64,000 nt of DNA from Synchiropus splendidus (Eukaryota > Chordata > Actinopteri > Syngnathiformes > Callionymidae), in NCBI RefSeq assembly GCF_027744825.2, contig NC_071340.1, forward strand, positions 11,296,001 to 11,360,000, given 5' to 3'. The notes beneath the pieces are model-generated. The model ran no database searches. It was not told the origin of the DNA and saw only the letters and a program-made list of their open reading frames with translations. Made by a program: the position numbers and the translations under genes. This document shows, piece after piece, positions 12,557-25,346 of the stretch (its first letter is position 1; each line of letters opens with the position of its first letter).

Positions 12557-15157
12557 CAAAAATACACACCGCACAGTTGCTGTTCTGTCTACTCAGATCG
12601 CTTTTTCAATCTGTCGAGACTGAATGCTCTTTACAAGCAGTGCAATTCAATTTGTCGCCCTTAGCTCGAGCTCTTACTCGTTCCACTGAAGTGACATTGG
12701 AGTAAGAAGTGCAGCTATATTATTGGACTCTGTCCATAGTGATCATTGGTGTCAGATCGACACCTGATCACAGTTATACACTGAGCGAGGGACCACCAAA
12801 CATGAGTTCTAAAACATCTGAAGTACAGTATGAGCAAGAACAAGCAACAGAGAATAAAAGAATGCTCCACCATGTAGAGCTACGACTGTGGGTGTAAAAT
12901 AAGTTGGAATTCCCTCTGGGATTAAGATGAGAGTCCAGCTATGACAACGTTTTTATCTTCTTCTGTTTAAAAAAATAAAATCGTCTGTTTGTAGCTTCCA
13001 GCTCACCTGACTTTCCTGTTTCAAATTCAAATAATAGATACAATTCATCTTACACCCCGTTCTCGAAGCACTCTACTTGTCAGTAGAGAGTAGAGGCAAC
13101 TGGCTATATTCGAAAGCTCATCCATCATAAAACCACGAGAGGGAGTCAGTCGTGCATCTTTGTTGCACCTCAGCAACATGACCTCTCCTTCTACACATCT
13201 GCCCGTCTTCTTCCTCCTGTCCTCATACATAGACTGCATAAACATTTCTAGCCCACCAAATCCTGGATGGGCTTGCCATGTGGATGTCAAAGATCAGGAC
13301 TGGACCCTGAAGGCTATCTATTTCTGCAGCGCCTCTTGGCCGCCTCTATCCCTTCTTAACCTCCCCTCCTCATCCCTCTGGTCATTTGTATTCATCTTCT
13401 ATCATTTAGTTTCACTCTGTATTCGTTGCAGCTCTCTCTTTCTCCAACTTGGCAACCCCCGCCCCGCCACCACCGCGGTTCCCTGTCCCTCCTGTTCTGG
13501 CTCACCTGCTCAGTTCCCTCACTCTGGACAGCCTACCTGCACATCAATAAACTAAATGCAATGAACACTAGCCGTTAGCGGGAAGGCTGCCGTCGAGCAC
13601 TGTGCCCACACTCCGATACACTCACATTTAATCAGACGTTCCAGCTGAGTACTCTGATGGAGACACGCCAGACGCTATATTACTTTTTCCTTGGCAGAAA
13701 ACCTGGTAATAACTGAAGACTCCCTGAAGTTTCAGCTCACTGAGTCATTCTACAGTGTTGACACACACCGACCCAGACTCATAACGCACTGAGAATTGCG
13801 CTGTGAAGAAGAGTGACAGCTACATTTGCACCCACCTGATATTTGCTTCCATTGGTCATGAATTCATCGTGGTTTAACTGGGTCGGTGTCTATAACAGTC
13901 AGTTTGATCCATAGGTGAGATCAGGTTTGAGATTCAACAATCGGGACTCAAGGGTTTAGTCCAGTTGAAGTATGAGACAGAATTGGAAGTCCCGCTTGTT
14001 GTGATAGTTCACTGACCTGAGGAGTCAGTGTTTTTTATGAATGATGTCATGTGATTGGGTTGTGGTTACAGACCTGGATAGATTCACTTTTCCTGTTATT
14101 GCTTAAGACCTTTACTTCGGCGATCCTATTCCTGGTTTTCTCACTCACCTTTTCTGGCAAAGAAATGAATGAAAGTAGAGTGAATTGGTAAGTTTTGCAT
14201 TCTGGCTCAGCTCGAAGTGGCTCACCGAACTCATCATTTCTCATTCATCATTCACTTGTGTCACTTTTTTGTCATATTTATCTCCACCACGGACGTTGTT
14301 TTGACCTGCATTTACCTGTCGGTGTGTGTTTCAAAGACAGAAGGCTGGATTTAAATGACATATTTTTGGGAAATGTTGATACTTACACCAAATAGCACCA
14401 ATAGTATCCTTTGTTAACTGGGATTAGCCTGTGGCGCCTGTCCTGCTGAAAAGTCTATCTTGATTTATATGGTTGCAGAACATTACTGCCACCTCTTGTC
14501 CTGTAGAGCTCATTCAAATTTGAATAGGAATCAGGGCAGAACAGTTTTGGGAAAAAATGGATTCCGAAGTATTTTGACAATGTTGCGATTCAGCCTTTGA
14601 TTTCATTTTGGGGGATGGAGGTGGGGAGATTTGTTTTCTGCATAATAATACAAATAATAATATAAATAAAAAAAACATTCTGTAGTTTGACCAGCAGAAA
14701 AGTCTAATACAGTCAACAAATAAACAGTCGTATTTCTTTCCTCTTCTTGGGAGGCTTCTGCGTTAATATAGAGTATGGTCACTTGCTCCAGTCATGTTTG
14801 ATACGTACAACAAGGAATTTTATCAACCACTGTGAGCAACCACATAGGTTCAGACGTGTTGGTCACTCCAGATAAACGTTGATTCTCATTGAGCTGCTTC
14901 TGCTTGATCATCAGACGGTGTTGGTACATGTCGTCATGGCGCGGCGCCTGACTAGTGGAGAGGGTTGCCAGGTTTCTGGTACAGTAGGTTGCCAGGTTTT
15001 TTTTATTGTGGTCTGAAGCGAGCTATGTGCCTTTGCTATTCCATTTTTTCTATTATATCACAAGTAAAACAAACAAAAAAAATGTTCAGGCCTTCTATGC
15101 ATGATCTCCTTGCTAGATCAGATGCTAAAAAAATAAAATAAATGTAGGATAATAATG

Positions 15158-15205
15158 AGGGTTGTCGCAATGCTAAAATTGCAAAGTTAATATCAATGCA
15201 CAGGA
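15158..15205 (+). repeat. Dispersed repeat fragment, copy 1 (GGGTTGTCG family)
   Basis: AGGGTTGTCGCAATGCTAAA followed by ATTGC and a TATC-rich stretch resembles 19790-19836, where AGGGTTGTCGTGATACTAAA is followed by ATTGCG. Resemblance extends over roughly 40-45 bases. It is probably the terminus of a hAT-like element family, but boundaries are not visible. Confidence 0.4.
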
Positions 15206-17431
15206 AGATACTCAATGCAATTGTGGAGACTCCTAGAATAAAAAAAAAATTCCAAATGCATAAAAGGGCAATTAAAAACCAAAATATTCCAGTAAATAAT
15301 CAGGAAAATATATTATTCATTAGCATTACTGTTATTAGATTTGAATCACAATATGGGTGGAAATGAGAAGGAAGTTTGCGCGTTCCATTTGGGTAAACAA
15401 ATATTGTTAATATCCGGTGCAATATTAATTTGGTTATCATAATCAAATTAAAGTCAACACAGCATACGCCAACAAGCACTATCTTGTAAAGACCACCTAA
15501 AATAGCCTGTAAAGTGTTCAAGCATTAGATTAATATGCTTCTCGTCCCTCAATTAAAATGTGATTTATATACTGCCGTCACGTCATAAGCTGCAAAGAGC
15601 AGGCCCTCTCCTTGATAATTTATTGTTTTAGTGGACAACGTTGTGACATACAAATTCATTAAATAAACCTAAGATAGGTGTATATCCTCTTTCTTTCCAT
15701 GAGCAGACCTCACACCAGCAACACTGGGTCCTCATTTTTTACAGTAACTGTACCTCAGCTCCAGCGCAGCAGTTGTAAATCATTGCGTTTGTTTACCAGA
15801 GTGTGCACGCGTGTGTGCATGTGTTCATGACAAAGCAGTAGAGGACGTGACCTTTGACCTGCAAATGAGGCAGTGGGAATTCAACACAATGCCTGTGTCA
15901 GGGTCAATATATCACCTCCAGATTACAGGATCAGATTCACTCTACTCAATAGATTGTGCTCGTAACTTAATCATTTTAGTGCCTATATATAATTTTCATA
16001 TTTGATCATACTTGTCTAGCAAACTCACGCAAGCGGCTAAATTCTTGAACACAATCTCTACAGTATATTTATTTAACAGTCTGTTCGGAAATTGGGGTTG
16101 ACAAAATCACTGGGGACAAGTAGAAGTATACAAAGAGAAAAATAAAGTTTTTTAAATTAAATAAAATGGTTCTAGTCACCATGCATTAAGATGTTTTCTG
16201 ATGAAACTGCCATTTTCTTCATTTATGTAGCAAATGAGTAATTTATTTTGAAACTTGAGAAATGATTTAATGATGTGTATTTTTCCTGAATAAATGTGAA
16301 TGTGGACATGGTGGAGTTGTTTGACTGTGTGTAGAGTTTATTTCTCCTACAGTGCGGAAAATTCAACGTGTCATACCAGTTTATGACAACAAAGACATTA
16401 ACACACATCAAAGACATGAAAGTAAAGATACACAACAAACATCAAAGACATTCATAAAACGTCTGCATTAAGAAAAGGAAGTCAGAAGCTATCAACTAAC
16501 ACGAGAAAAATAAGTAACCACCCAAAATATATCAGCAGATATTGTGACAAAATAAATAAATAAAATATACATAGTTATAAGTAAATAGATAATACATAGA
16601 TAATAATGAATTATATAAAGAAGTTGTATAAACAACAAAGAATAGAATGAAAATAACAACTGAGCCATATGTTTTTGTTAAAAAAAACCGAATCATTAAT
16701 TGTTGTTTTCTGTAATCGGTTCGCATTGACTACAGTTTCACGACTTCCTGGTCTTTGACTGCAACATAGATTTTGCTTTATGACAAAATGCTCTGATAAA
16801 ATGATAATGTTCTCATTGGACACTTCCAGGGAAACAGGGTGGATATCCATGTTTTTGAGTTGCTTTTACCAATAACCGCCTTGTTTCCTCTGACACCATG
16901 ATAAGCATTTTAAGCCCGGAGCAGCTTCAAATGATCCACCTAATCACCTCAGATCTGATGTGCGATTCTTTTCAAATACTTGTGCTACTAATTTGAGAAG
17001 CAGCAAAGATTCATGGCTCATATCTTATGTCATCCTGTTTCTTCGTGTCCTTGGTGTGAAACCTGTGAGATGTGAAGATTATTCAGACTCCGGTTGCTTT
17101 CCCACGTCTCATTTTTTTTTTTTTTTAAACTGATGAACCGTCTTCAATTTGCATTAAGTAGGCAGGCTGCTGGCCATGAGTCATGCAAAGTGACAGCTTC
17201 TAAATGTTAAAACAATAAAGTAAAAATGTCACCCAGTCTTTATTTAACACAGCCAGTCCTGAACAGAACAGGTCTGCTGCAGCAATTGTTTTCATCGGTG
17301 TGCATTTATTCACATGTGCTTATTTATTGATTGATTTATCTATACCGTTTTACAGCTGGACTGATTGATAGTATTATGAATAATGCTCTTGACTGCAAGA
17401 AATTTTTACATTTTTTTTCAACTGTGCATAT

Positions 17432-17446
17432 GCTGCCGTCTAGTGG
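17432..17446 (-). promoter_or_regulatory. CTCF-like motif
   Basis: On the minus strand the sequence is CCACTAGACGGCAGC, matching 14 of 15 positions of the CTCF core consensus CCASYAGRKGGCRSY. It lies about 7 kb left of the D5 promoter. The call is from sequence only; occupancy is unknown. Confidence 0.35.
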
Positions 17447-19199
17447 TAATGTAGAAACATTACACCTGTTTTCGTCTATTTACATTTTTAATTATCCCTC
17501 TCTTTCTTTTGTAAGGGACTTGCCTCATGCCTCCTTTTTTCAGTGGTCAGTACTTTTGCTGGGTCTTTGAGGTACAAAGCTCAGGCATGATAATATGGTA
17601 AACAGACCATGCGAGGGCTTGAACTTGACGACGGAGCAGAAGAGGCTTATGGTCATTGTGCAGTATCAGTTGCAAGTTGTCGTTCAAATGTTGTGTGGCG
17701 CAACATTACTTAAACAAGTTTGTGGAAAAATATGTCTATATAAAATGCAATGATTCAAGCCAAATAGGCAAAAGACAGATGAATTTTCTCCTCCATTCGA
17801 CTAATCTACAATTTTTAAAAAGTGAGTCTCACAATAAACTATTGAAGAATATCCAATTTTAAATAATCTTGAGAATTTTTAAATAATACTTTTTCATTTA
17901 AAAGTAACAAACACGTAAACTGGTAAGCACATTATTTATGTTATGATTACTATATTTATTATTCCCATTGGAATTTTTACTATCATTTTTTTTATTGTGG
18001 AATCATTTAAATTTGTATTTCGTTTTGTCCCATGTTAAAACTTGACAATAAAGACATCTATCGTATTTATCGTTCGTCTCAAATGTAATACAGTTCCGAC
18101 TGCACCCGAAAGAGGGCGCCAGAGTTGCGTTTATTTCCTTTACTTTCTTGTGAGTTTACACTCCAGTCAGTGAAGGTTAGCATACTCATTAAACCTCTGT
18201 GGCTTTCTGACCAGTTTGTTTATTTTACTGCATTGATGTTGTCCGACTTCGCTGTGTCTCGGAATTTCGTGGGCTGTGCTAAGACTTGACTGTTTTTCAA
18301 TGATCATTCATCTGTCCGAGTCTGTGCTCCAGACACTGTTTACAGCAGCGTGTTCTGCCAAGAACAAGAGAGAAAAACTGCCAGTATTTTCTCAATACAC
18401 AATATAACCAGTATGATTCAACCGGCTTTCTGCTGGTAAATGTTAAAAATATTCTGTGTAGTTGAACAATACCTTCACCTTGTCTGGTCTGGTATGATTC
18501 ATGCAGTACATCTCTGAACTAATCCACTGAGCTGCTGCATAATGTATAAGAGGTTCGATATCCTCAACACCCACACACACGCAGAGTTTCACTTCTGCGT
18601 TTATAATGTCCTTTTTGTAGTTTGTTGTGTTTGGCAGATGTTGACTCATCACTGACTTTTAGTGTTCATACTTCGCTTTGATTGTACTATCATTGCTGGC
18701 GGTTTCAATAACATGGTGATTTTTGCTGTGAACCCGTCGTCCCTTTAAGTCGCCTTCTCGGTTTTGAGTTTCCGAAAACTTGACCTCCAGATCAGTTTCC
18801 TTTGATGCTCACACTGCTTGAGCATACCTAGTTCTTGACAAATCCACTTGTCCCTCCGTCTCCAGCAGTTGCCCGTGGTTACCAGGGAAAATACACATAG
18901 ATGTCGCACGCAGCGAATGGGAGGAGCTACTAAACTGTTCTGTTGAAGAGGTAAACATGTTTGAAAGACAGAGAAAGGAATGAGGAACTGTATATTTTCC
19001 ACATTCTTAGGCTAAATTCACATAATCTGTGTCCTCATAGGGCTTTAATATTTTGCTCTTCAGTAAACATAACTAACATTTCAGTGAAGTCATCTGCCAG
19101 GCAAACGTTACTTGCCTGTTAGTGCTCACTGTCTCCAACTGCTGGCTGGTGCACATGCAAAATGATTGGACGGAAATTGAGAGAATCAATAGATAAATT

Positions 19200-19752
19200 T
19201 AGGGACGCCCTGATTCCACTTTTTTACGGACCTAGTACAAATACAAATACTGACATTTCAGTACTTTGCGATACCGACAAACATCACACATACAAGTACT
19301 TAATAATACCATAACAACTATTTAAATTTTTTCCCGGAACAAATACGACGTCAATGCCACAGGTTTCCCTTTTACATTTGCAATTTACCCGACGCTAGTC
19401 TATGCATATGTAGATATATAATATATAAGGTCCTGATACCTTCTAAAGGCTTATGTAAATAGTGTTCCCTGGTTTACCGTCAGGGTTTCAATCCAGGACC
19501 ACACACAATGGTTGAAGCACAATAATGTAACCCTGCGTTAGTCTCTGTAACTACTAATGTTATTATTGACCGTTCTCTTGAATGAAAACTACGATCATGA
19601 AAAAAAAAAGTCTGACATCTAAGCCCTTTCTTTCACAGCACAGTCGGAGCATGATTCAGATGCTGTCATGAGCTAGTATTTCACTAGTACAAGTACAGCA
19701 AAGTAGGCTAGTATCGGTGTGAGTAACGTTGCAGGTATCGGTATCGGCCCTT
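19200..19752. mobile_element. Probable hAT-like non-autonomous element, 553 bp
   Basis: The left end is TAGGGACGCCCTGATT and the reversed right end is AAGGGCCGATACCGATACC. Subterminal segments contain TAGTACAAATAC on one side and TAGTACAAGTAC on the other, with GCGATACC words. Flanking octamers GATAAATT (19192-19199) and GATAAAAG (19753-19760) agree at six of eight bases, consistent with an aged 8-bp duplication. No transposase frame is present. The weak duplication keeps confidence moderate. Confidence 0.5.
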
Positions 19753-19760
19753 GATAAAAG

Positions 19761-22700
19761 GCATCTGAAGCTGTTACTCTCCTGCAACAAGGGTTGTCGT
19801 GATACTAAAATTGCGAACTCGATATTGATTCATAAGAAGGTGTTTACCTTCCATAACATCCATATATGTAGAATGTTTTCGTCCTCAACCACATGAACCT
19901 GCTGACAGTATGGGGAACAATGCATATATATGATCATTAAAAATGCTACAATTTGTCAGCAGTATTTTATTTAAATAAATAATTAGATTTGCAACATGCA
20001 CATACAAATATGAGATAATCTTACAACACAGAGGACATCTGTACAGAAGAACAAGAAGAACATGGGCAACCTCACATTCAAATTCTCTTCTGAAGTGCTA
20101 AAGCAATGTTGGCTAGTGACATTTCAGAGGTGAATTTGCCTCTTGCTTTGAGGACCTTTTCTGTGAAGAAGTACGGCTCTGGATTGGCCATGGTCGCACT
20201 AGTCTCCACATGCAAGGATGTGGACCAGGGAAGTGGCCTTCAAGACTTCCAAATGGACCATCACCACAGTCACAACCTTCTCATGGACGAGTAGCTATCA
20301 GGATAAGAGGGTGATTACCTTGAGCAGCAAGAGGCAGGTTTATCAGGCTGCAGGGATCATGAATAAGAAGCGACTGGGCTTCTTATGACATGCCCTTAAA
20401 ATGGAGTCGGGGTCAAATCTGTTTGGACCATTTAAAAAAATATAAACGTTAGCAAGATTCTGTACAGTATTTGTATCCAATTTAATGTTTGAACAAAATG
20501 CCACATTTCTTCCTTTTCCTTTCAGAATGTCATTTTTCTGTCCATACTCTTTCCAACACCCTTTTAGAATGCAAAGTTAGGCAGAATCTTGTTGAGATTC
20601 TGGGACGCGCGCCACACTGAGGTCCGAGACTTCCTGCCTGGAAATGATAAGGGGAGTCAATTACCATGAATCTGACAGTCCAAGACATTTACATTTCCCA
20701 CTGGGCGTGCTGTAATCAGAGTAGTGGACGTCTGCACGTACAACATTCTTGTGTCTATTTTTACTCTTCGATCACTTCAGACTGCACCACCTGGTTTATT
20801 AGACTTTGTGGCTGTGGCTTTATATTGTTTATTTTGTTTTTTCACACAACTATATATAATACGTTAAACTATATAAAAAGAAGCGTGATTGAGAAAAATA
20901 GAAAAAATAGAATAGCAGCAACTTGAGAGCTAAAAGTGAGCTACTGAGCATCACTAGAATCCAAACTCTCATTCTGCCCTTTGAACCGGAGCTGGGTGAA
21001 AAAGAATATCACGATACATTTTTTCATATTGTTCCATAGTGATTTTGCCACACGCTCAATGCTAAAACATCTGACCGGCTGAGATCATTTGTCCTGCTTC
21101 TCGGGCCCGCTGTAGCTCATTCTGGTTATTATTTTTGTCTTCTTCTCACCCCAGCCTGCAGTCATCCTGACTCGGTTCGATCCTTCAGACGTCTGGGCCG
21201 GGGGCTTAAGTTCTGCGAGCACTGGAGTGTTGAGAGTCGTTGTTGCTTTGCTGAAGAAATTGACTCAACCAAATGTGATCTCACTTTAACCACAGTATTC
21301 ACACGCAATATTTTGAAATGCCACACTTAGTCTTTATCGGATTCAGAACAGGGGAACCTCTCTTTTTCTGAGGGGAGGGGGGCGTGTCCAAACAATTGAC
21401 AGGGTAACAGCGGGTAATCGACATCAACCAGAAATTTTCCACAATACTACATTGAACATTGATTAACTCATCATTTTATGGCTTTTTTTCTTAGATTATC
21501 TTCCCAATAAAGTGAGTCAGATGGTGTGTTAGGCTCTACTTTTACTGACTCACATTACATCATCGTAGCCTTCACCTTGGAAATTGTGACTCTCTCAATG
21601 TTTTTTCCAAAGTTCCCTGCACATATTGATTTTTTGCTTCAAATTTTTGTATGTTCTTCCTCTTATGTTTTTCCTCTTGTTCCGATTCTTCGAATTTGAC
21701 TTTTTATACGTGAAGTCATCCGGGGCGTTGGCAGCAGCTACGCTTTTGTGATATCATATTAAGGCGTGCTAGATGAAGGAATACAAGCTATAGCCAACTC
21801 AGTTGAGAACACGTTACTAGAGGTTACTTCATCTGATCCAACTGACCTTCAGAAGTTTAACCTGCGTCACTGGGATGTCATTCTCAGGTGAAGTTACGCG
21901 ACCTGATCAAATGTCAGGTTGAATGTGGTTTGAACTGTGGCTCAAGTTTTTTCAATCTGTTTACGGGAAAACAAGGAATCAGGTTTGTACACAAACGTTA
22001 TTATTGTTGTTGTATTGTTGTAGTGGTCAGAGCACGTCGCAGAGGTGCAAGTTTACATCTGTTTTAAATGTATTTTAAATTAGATTTGGTTCTAAATATC
22101 AGGCTGATAACAAGGTCACTTAGTGTGTCGTTTAACAACCCAATAATGGATGGAAAATCCATAAATACCTCAACAAAGCGTGCCAATACTCTTTGCTGGC
22201 GGGGACAGTACAAACACTGTGTTCCTGTCCCAGAGGAGCCATTGGACTAGCTGCTCTATGTGGCATGAGGAGGAGTGTGAGGAGCGCATGCAAACTCTGA
22301 TCAGTGGCCCTTTAGATACATTTGAGAGTATTTTATTTCTCAAGAATTTAACTCTGACTCCTGCAGATTCTGGTTCTCGAGGACCACTAGGGGTCTATCT
22401 ACGTACGTCCTTGTGAATAATCCATATTTTTAGTTGCCCCATGCAAATGTGAAATCAACAACCTCTTGGATGTGTTTTACCTGCTACTCTCCATAAGCTT
22501 TAGACTTTACTATTCAGTACTATTAATCATTTTGAAGTAATATTTTGTGGCTCCACCAGGGATGGTTGTCAAGATGGTGACGTGACATGGAGGGGAAATG
22601 AAGGTTACATTAGCTGGAAGTCCATCCTTATATTCAGGAGCACGACAGTTGACAGCAGCAAGCACAGCGCCTCCCATCATGAGAAAACAACATGGGATGT

Positions 22701-24349
22701 TTGAATTATCCTGAACAACAAGAGAGGGGCCTTTGAAGTTACTCAGGAATGTGGCCACAGTTCGCGCAATCTCATCATATAAATCGCATTAAAGTCACTG
22801 GTTAGATGTTGTTGATTAAGATGCTTGTTTCTTTGTTGGTGAATATATGGTTTAAATGTGTTTCTGTGGCTCAATGTGTAGCGAAGTAAGTGACGCTAAC
22901 AAAATGTGTCATTAATAAGCGACTTGCAGTAAAGGACATATTCTGTTTGTGTTACTGTCATATCGAATAATGTGTGTAAACACAACGTGTACATGGCTAT
23001 TTGTCTAGTGCAGGAATTAGGTAGGTCAGCATACTATATTGCTGTTTCCAAAGCAACAATATAAACACATCTGTCGGTCCAGTCGGGGTCAGTGATCATG
23101 TGGTCTACATTTGAGAAAAATGCTGTTCTTGTTCTGGAAGTTTTGTTTGATCTTCTGTGATGTGTCACATGCAATCCATGTGTCACTGTTCTACAGACAT
23201 AGTGGGGGGATGGAGGCGGGTGGAGCTGCTACTTCTACTGCAGTCCATGATGCCCACAGCAGTTGCAGCATATGTGAAACTGAGTAAAAAATAATTCACG
23301 TGAGCAGCACAGGATATGTGGCGGCTACTTAGGAAGCATGCTTTCCTGCATTTTGATTGTTTTTTTTTTTGTTTTTTTTCTTTGTTACAGCCTAATTTGC
23401 AAGCCAGGAGGCATTTCTGAATTTGTGAAAGGTCGTTGAGTTGGAGAGTTACTCATGCTGGATGTCAGGCGCTTGACTAATAAAGATGGCACAGAGCATG
23501 GTTAAGCAGGAATCTTGGAATGTCAGTCACATTTGCTTAACAACGCGAAAGTGGAAGCAAAATAGTGGTGTGGGAGACGGTCACAAGGAATGGCTCCGAT
23601 GTTCTAGCTCGGAGTGATCTGAGGTCTACTGTAGATTCTACAGGAACTAAGACCACACAGTTTTTGCTACCTCAGAATGAACCGTTGTGTTGAATTTGCC
23701 ACTCATGAATCCAATATGAACAGTCAAAGAAGTTTCCTGGTTTGAATTCTGTTTTATAAATCATAACACAATTTACACATTTTACTTTATGTTAGGATTC
23801 TTGCACATATATCTGTTGATTAATGGTAGTGGTAATGGTAATGATTACAAGCAGAAAATATAAAAAAATACAACTAAAAGTGTATGTTCTTTGTATTCTT
23901 TGTGTTAGTCCACTGCTTTTTAAATGACTATTTTTTTACCCCTCAGTTTTGTCTTTGAATATGAGGTTGGAAAAAATGCTTAAAATGTTCAAACAAATAA
24001 TCAACAGATGATCAAAAATAATAATTTAAAGCGTGTAAAGACGCACAAGTCAAACTGAAAAATAAACCCAATCCCAAACATAAGAGAAGTATTAGTGAGT
24101 GGTAATATCACATGCATTTCTAGGAATACATCTGACTTTCACGCTTCTGCTGAAGCTAATATGTGCGGAATTTGTGGATGTTTTAAGGTCAGTCTTGTGT
24201 TTTTTAAACTGTTTTTTTTTTATTGAATAACTGATGTTTGCTGATATTCTTGTCCCTCACTGACGTTGAGTATCTGACAAAGGTTTGGATTCAGTTGGTG
24301 CAGGTGTGTTTATATGAAATCCCACGTCCCCATCAAGGGTTACTCAGTA
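19761..24349. other. Non-coding stretch left of the D5 promoter
   Basis: No coding exon is recognised. A copy of the GGGTTGTCG repeat lies at 19790-19836. A GCTGGGTGAA/ATATCACGATAC fragment near 20990-21060 looks like the same repeat class as at 12303. A T-rich tract ending TTACAG at 23390 resembles a splice acceptor but has no convincing partner donor. Confidence 0.45.
19790..19836 (+). repeat. Dispersed repeat fragment, copy 2 (GGGTTGTCG family)
   Basis: This is the partner of the fragment at 15158-15205. It starts AGGGTTGTCGTGATACTAAA and continues into GATATTGATTC. It sits only 30 bases right of the duplication flanking the 19200-19752 element, suggesting serial insertion of related elements. 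Confidence 0.4.
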
Positions 24350-25077
24350 ACTAGTGTTTGCTCTGGGTGCAGGCTGAGCGTGGCTGGACGAGCATATACA
24401 ACATTTTAGCTGATTGTCACTCCCAGAGTCTTCCTGCGTACACACAGTCCAACACCCTCTCACACACATACGCTCATTCTCCGCTCAGCTCGGAAGGATC
24501 AGTCGCTGATAAAGTGGCTGCAGTCAGCAGTCAGCCTCTCGTGCTGAGAGAGGGAGGACGGATAAATTGCTTCTACTGGCAGGATCAGAACTCAAACAAG
24601 CCTGCTGGATTTAGTCTCACTGAGCTGGGACACCAACAAACACATCTCCCTTGGTTTTCACCGGACCAGGATTTATTGAAGAGGGAAGTGTGTTGCGTTT
24701 GGCTGCGGTACTGGTGGGAAAGAGGCTTGGATAGAAGGAATTCCCTTTTTTTTTTTTCATCCCACCCTCCCATTCTCCCGTCTCATCTTTTCCTCGGCTC
24801 GTTCACAGCACACGCTCCAGCGTCGCAGCAGACAAAGGCGGCAGCTCTCGTCAGCTGGCTCCTTGAAAGATGGAAGAAATTGGATGTGCTGCATGAGGAG
24901 GCAATATTCCTAAAACTGGTGCTCTCAAGGATTATCAATCTAATGACATTTTTTTTTCATTTTGAGGAAGTGAGTTGCCCTTTTTAAAAAGTGTGCTTTC
25001 TTTTTTTTTTCTTAAATATTTTTTGATATCTCAACTGCCTCAGCTGAGATCTGTGTGGCTGGTAAGCCGGGGCAGTC
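24350..25077 (+). promoter_or_regulatory. pde4d: Putative promoter and 5'UTR of the pde4d D5 transcript
   Basis: This segment just upstream of the D5 start codon is richer in G, C and CpG than its surroundings, especially 24470-24560 and 24780-24860. A TATA-like ATATACA lies at 24394-24400, which would place a start near 24425. An in-frame stop (TAA, 25063-25065) precedes the ATG, so coding does not extend further left. Several short upstream ATGs (near 24870, 24883, 24890, 24942) would form upstream ORFs if the leader is this long. Start site and promoter strength cannot be read from sequence. Confidence 0.4.
24970..25043 (+). other. pde4d: Possible 74-nt 5'UTR intron
   Basis: GAGGAA is followed by a consensus donor GTGAGT (24970-24975). 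A long T tract (about 24998-25026) then leads to CTGCCTCAG at 25035-25043. The resulting GT-AG intron of 74 nt falls in the usual short-intron size range of teleosts. It would leave 34 nt of 5'UTR before the ATG at 25078. An upstream ORF starting near 24942 would stay open across the junction and run past the D5 start in another frame. This is predicted only. Confidence 0.4.
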
Positions 25078-25340
25078 ATGGCCCAGCAGGGGGGGATCGG
25101 GGTGACCCACCAGGACACCCTGGCAGTGCCCCCCATGCCCAAACACTCTGGCCTGAATGAAGACCTCGTAAAGATCCTGCGGGAAAACCTGCTGCAGCCG
25201 GAGAGGCCACGAGGACACCGGCGGTCGCCATCCTCCATCTCTCCTCGCCTCTCGCCCCGAAACTCGCCACGACTTCTCCGTCGCATGCTGCTCAACAACA
25301 ACATCCACAAACAGAGGCGCTTCACTGTCGCACACACATG
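25078..25340 (+). CDS. pde4d: pde4d, first coding exon of long isoform PDE4D5
   Basis: PDE4D hydrolyses cAMP to 5'-AMP; the N-terminus encoded here targets the D5 long isoform to partners such as RACK1 and beta-arrestin (known family property). The exon gives 87 residues plus two bases of residue 88, the same length as the human D5-specific region. Visible blocks are MAQQ (1-4), LNEDLVKILRENLL (26-39), four Ser-Pro sites at 50-64 within SPRNSPRLLRRMLL (59-72), and KQRRFTVAHT (78-87). The ATG has G at -3 and +4, with an in-frame stop 15 bases upstream. The exon ends ACA-TG before GTGAGA, so the next exon must supply the last base of Cys, matching the CFDVDNG junction of PDE4D long forms. The Asn-Pro-Trp found before LNEDL in human D5 is His-Ser-Gly here (23-25). 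The catalytic exons are outside the window. PDE4B3 ends similarly, but MAQQ and LNEDLVK point to PDE4D. Confidence 0.94.
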
Positions 25341-25346
25341 GTGAGA
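25341..25346 (+). other. pde4d: Splice donor of the D5 exon
   Basis: ATG|GTGAGA follows codon 87 plus two bases. This defines a phase-2 intron, the phase needed to complete Cys with the first base of the shared long-form exon. Reading through would give Trp then TGA. Confidence 0.9.

Larger units (their letters stand above)
12725..19191. other. AT-rich non-coding stretch
   Basis: No exon or RNA gene is recognised. Contents worth noting: an open frame at 13160-13555 without recognisable homology; a direct repeat of GGTTGCCAGGTTT (14963-14975 and 14988-15000); a repeat fragment at 15158-15205; two CTCF-like motifs near 17432 and 18106 (12 of 15 consensus positions for the second); and a T-run at 17112-17126. 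Confidence 0.45.

Noticed and set aside
23351..23390. T-rich tract ending TTACAG, like a splice acceptor
   Set aside because: The acceptor looks good, but no credible exon with a donor follows and no upstream partner is identifiable. T-tracts are frequent here.
24358..24987. 209-codon open frame just upstream of the D5 exon
   Set aside because: It has no ATG at its start (it begins at TTG), no recognisable domain, and covers the probable promoter/5'UTR. It is treated as a chance open frame in GC-richer leader sequence.
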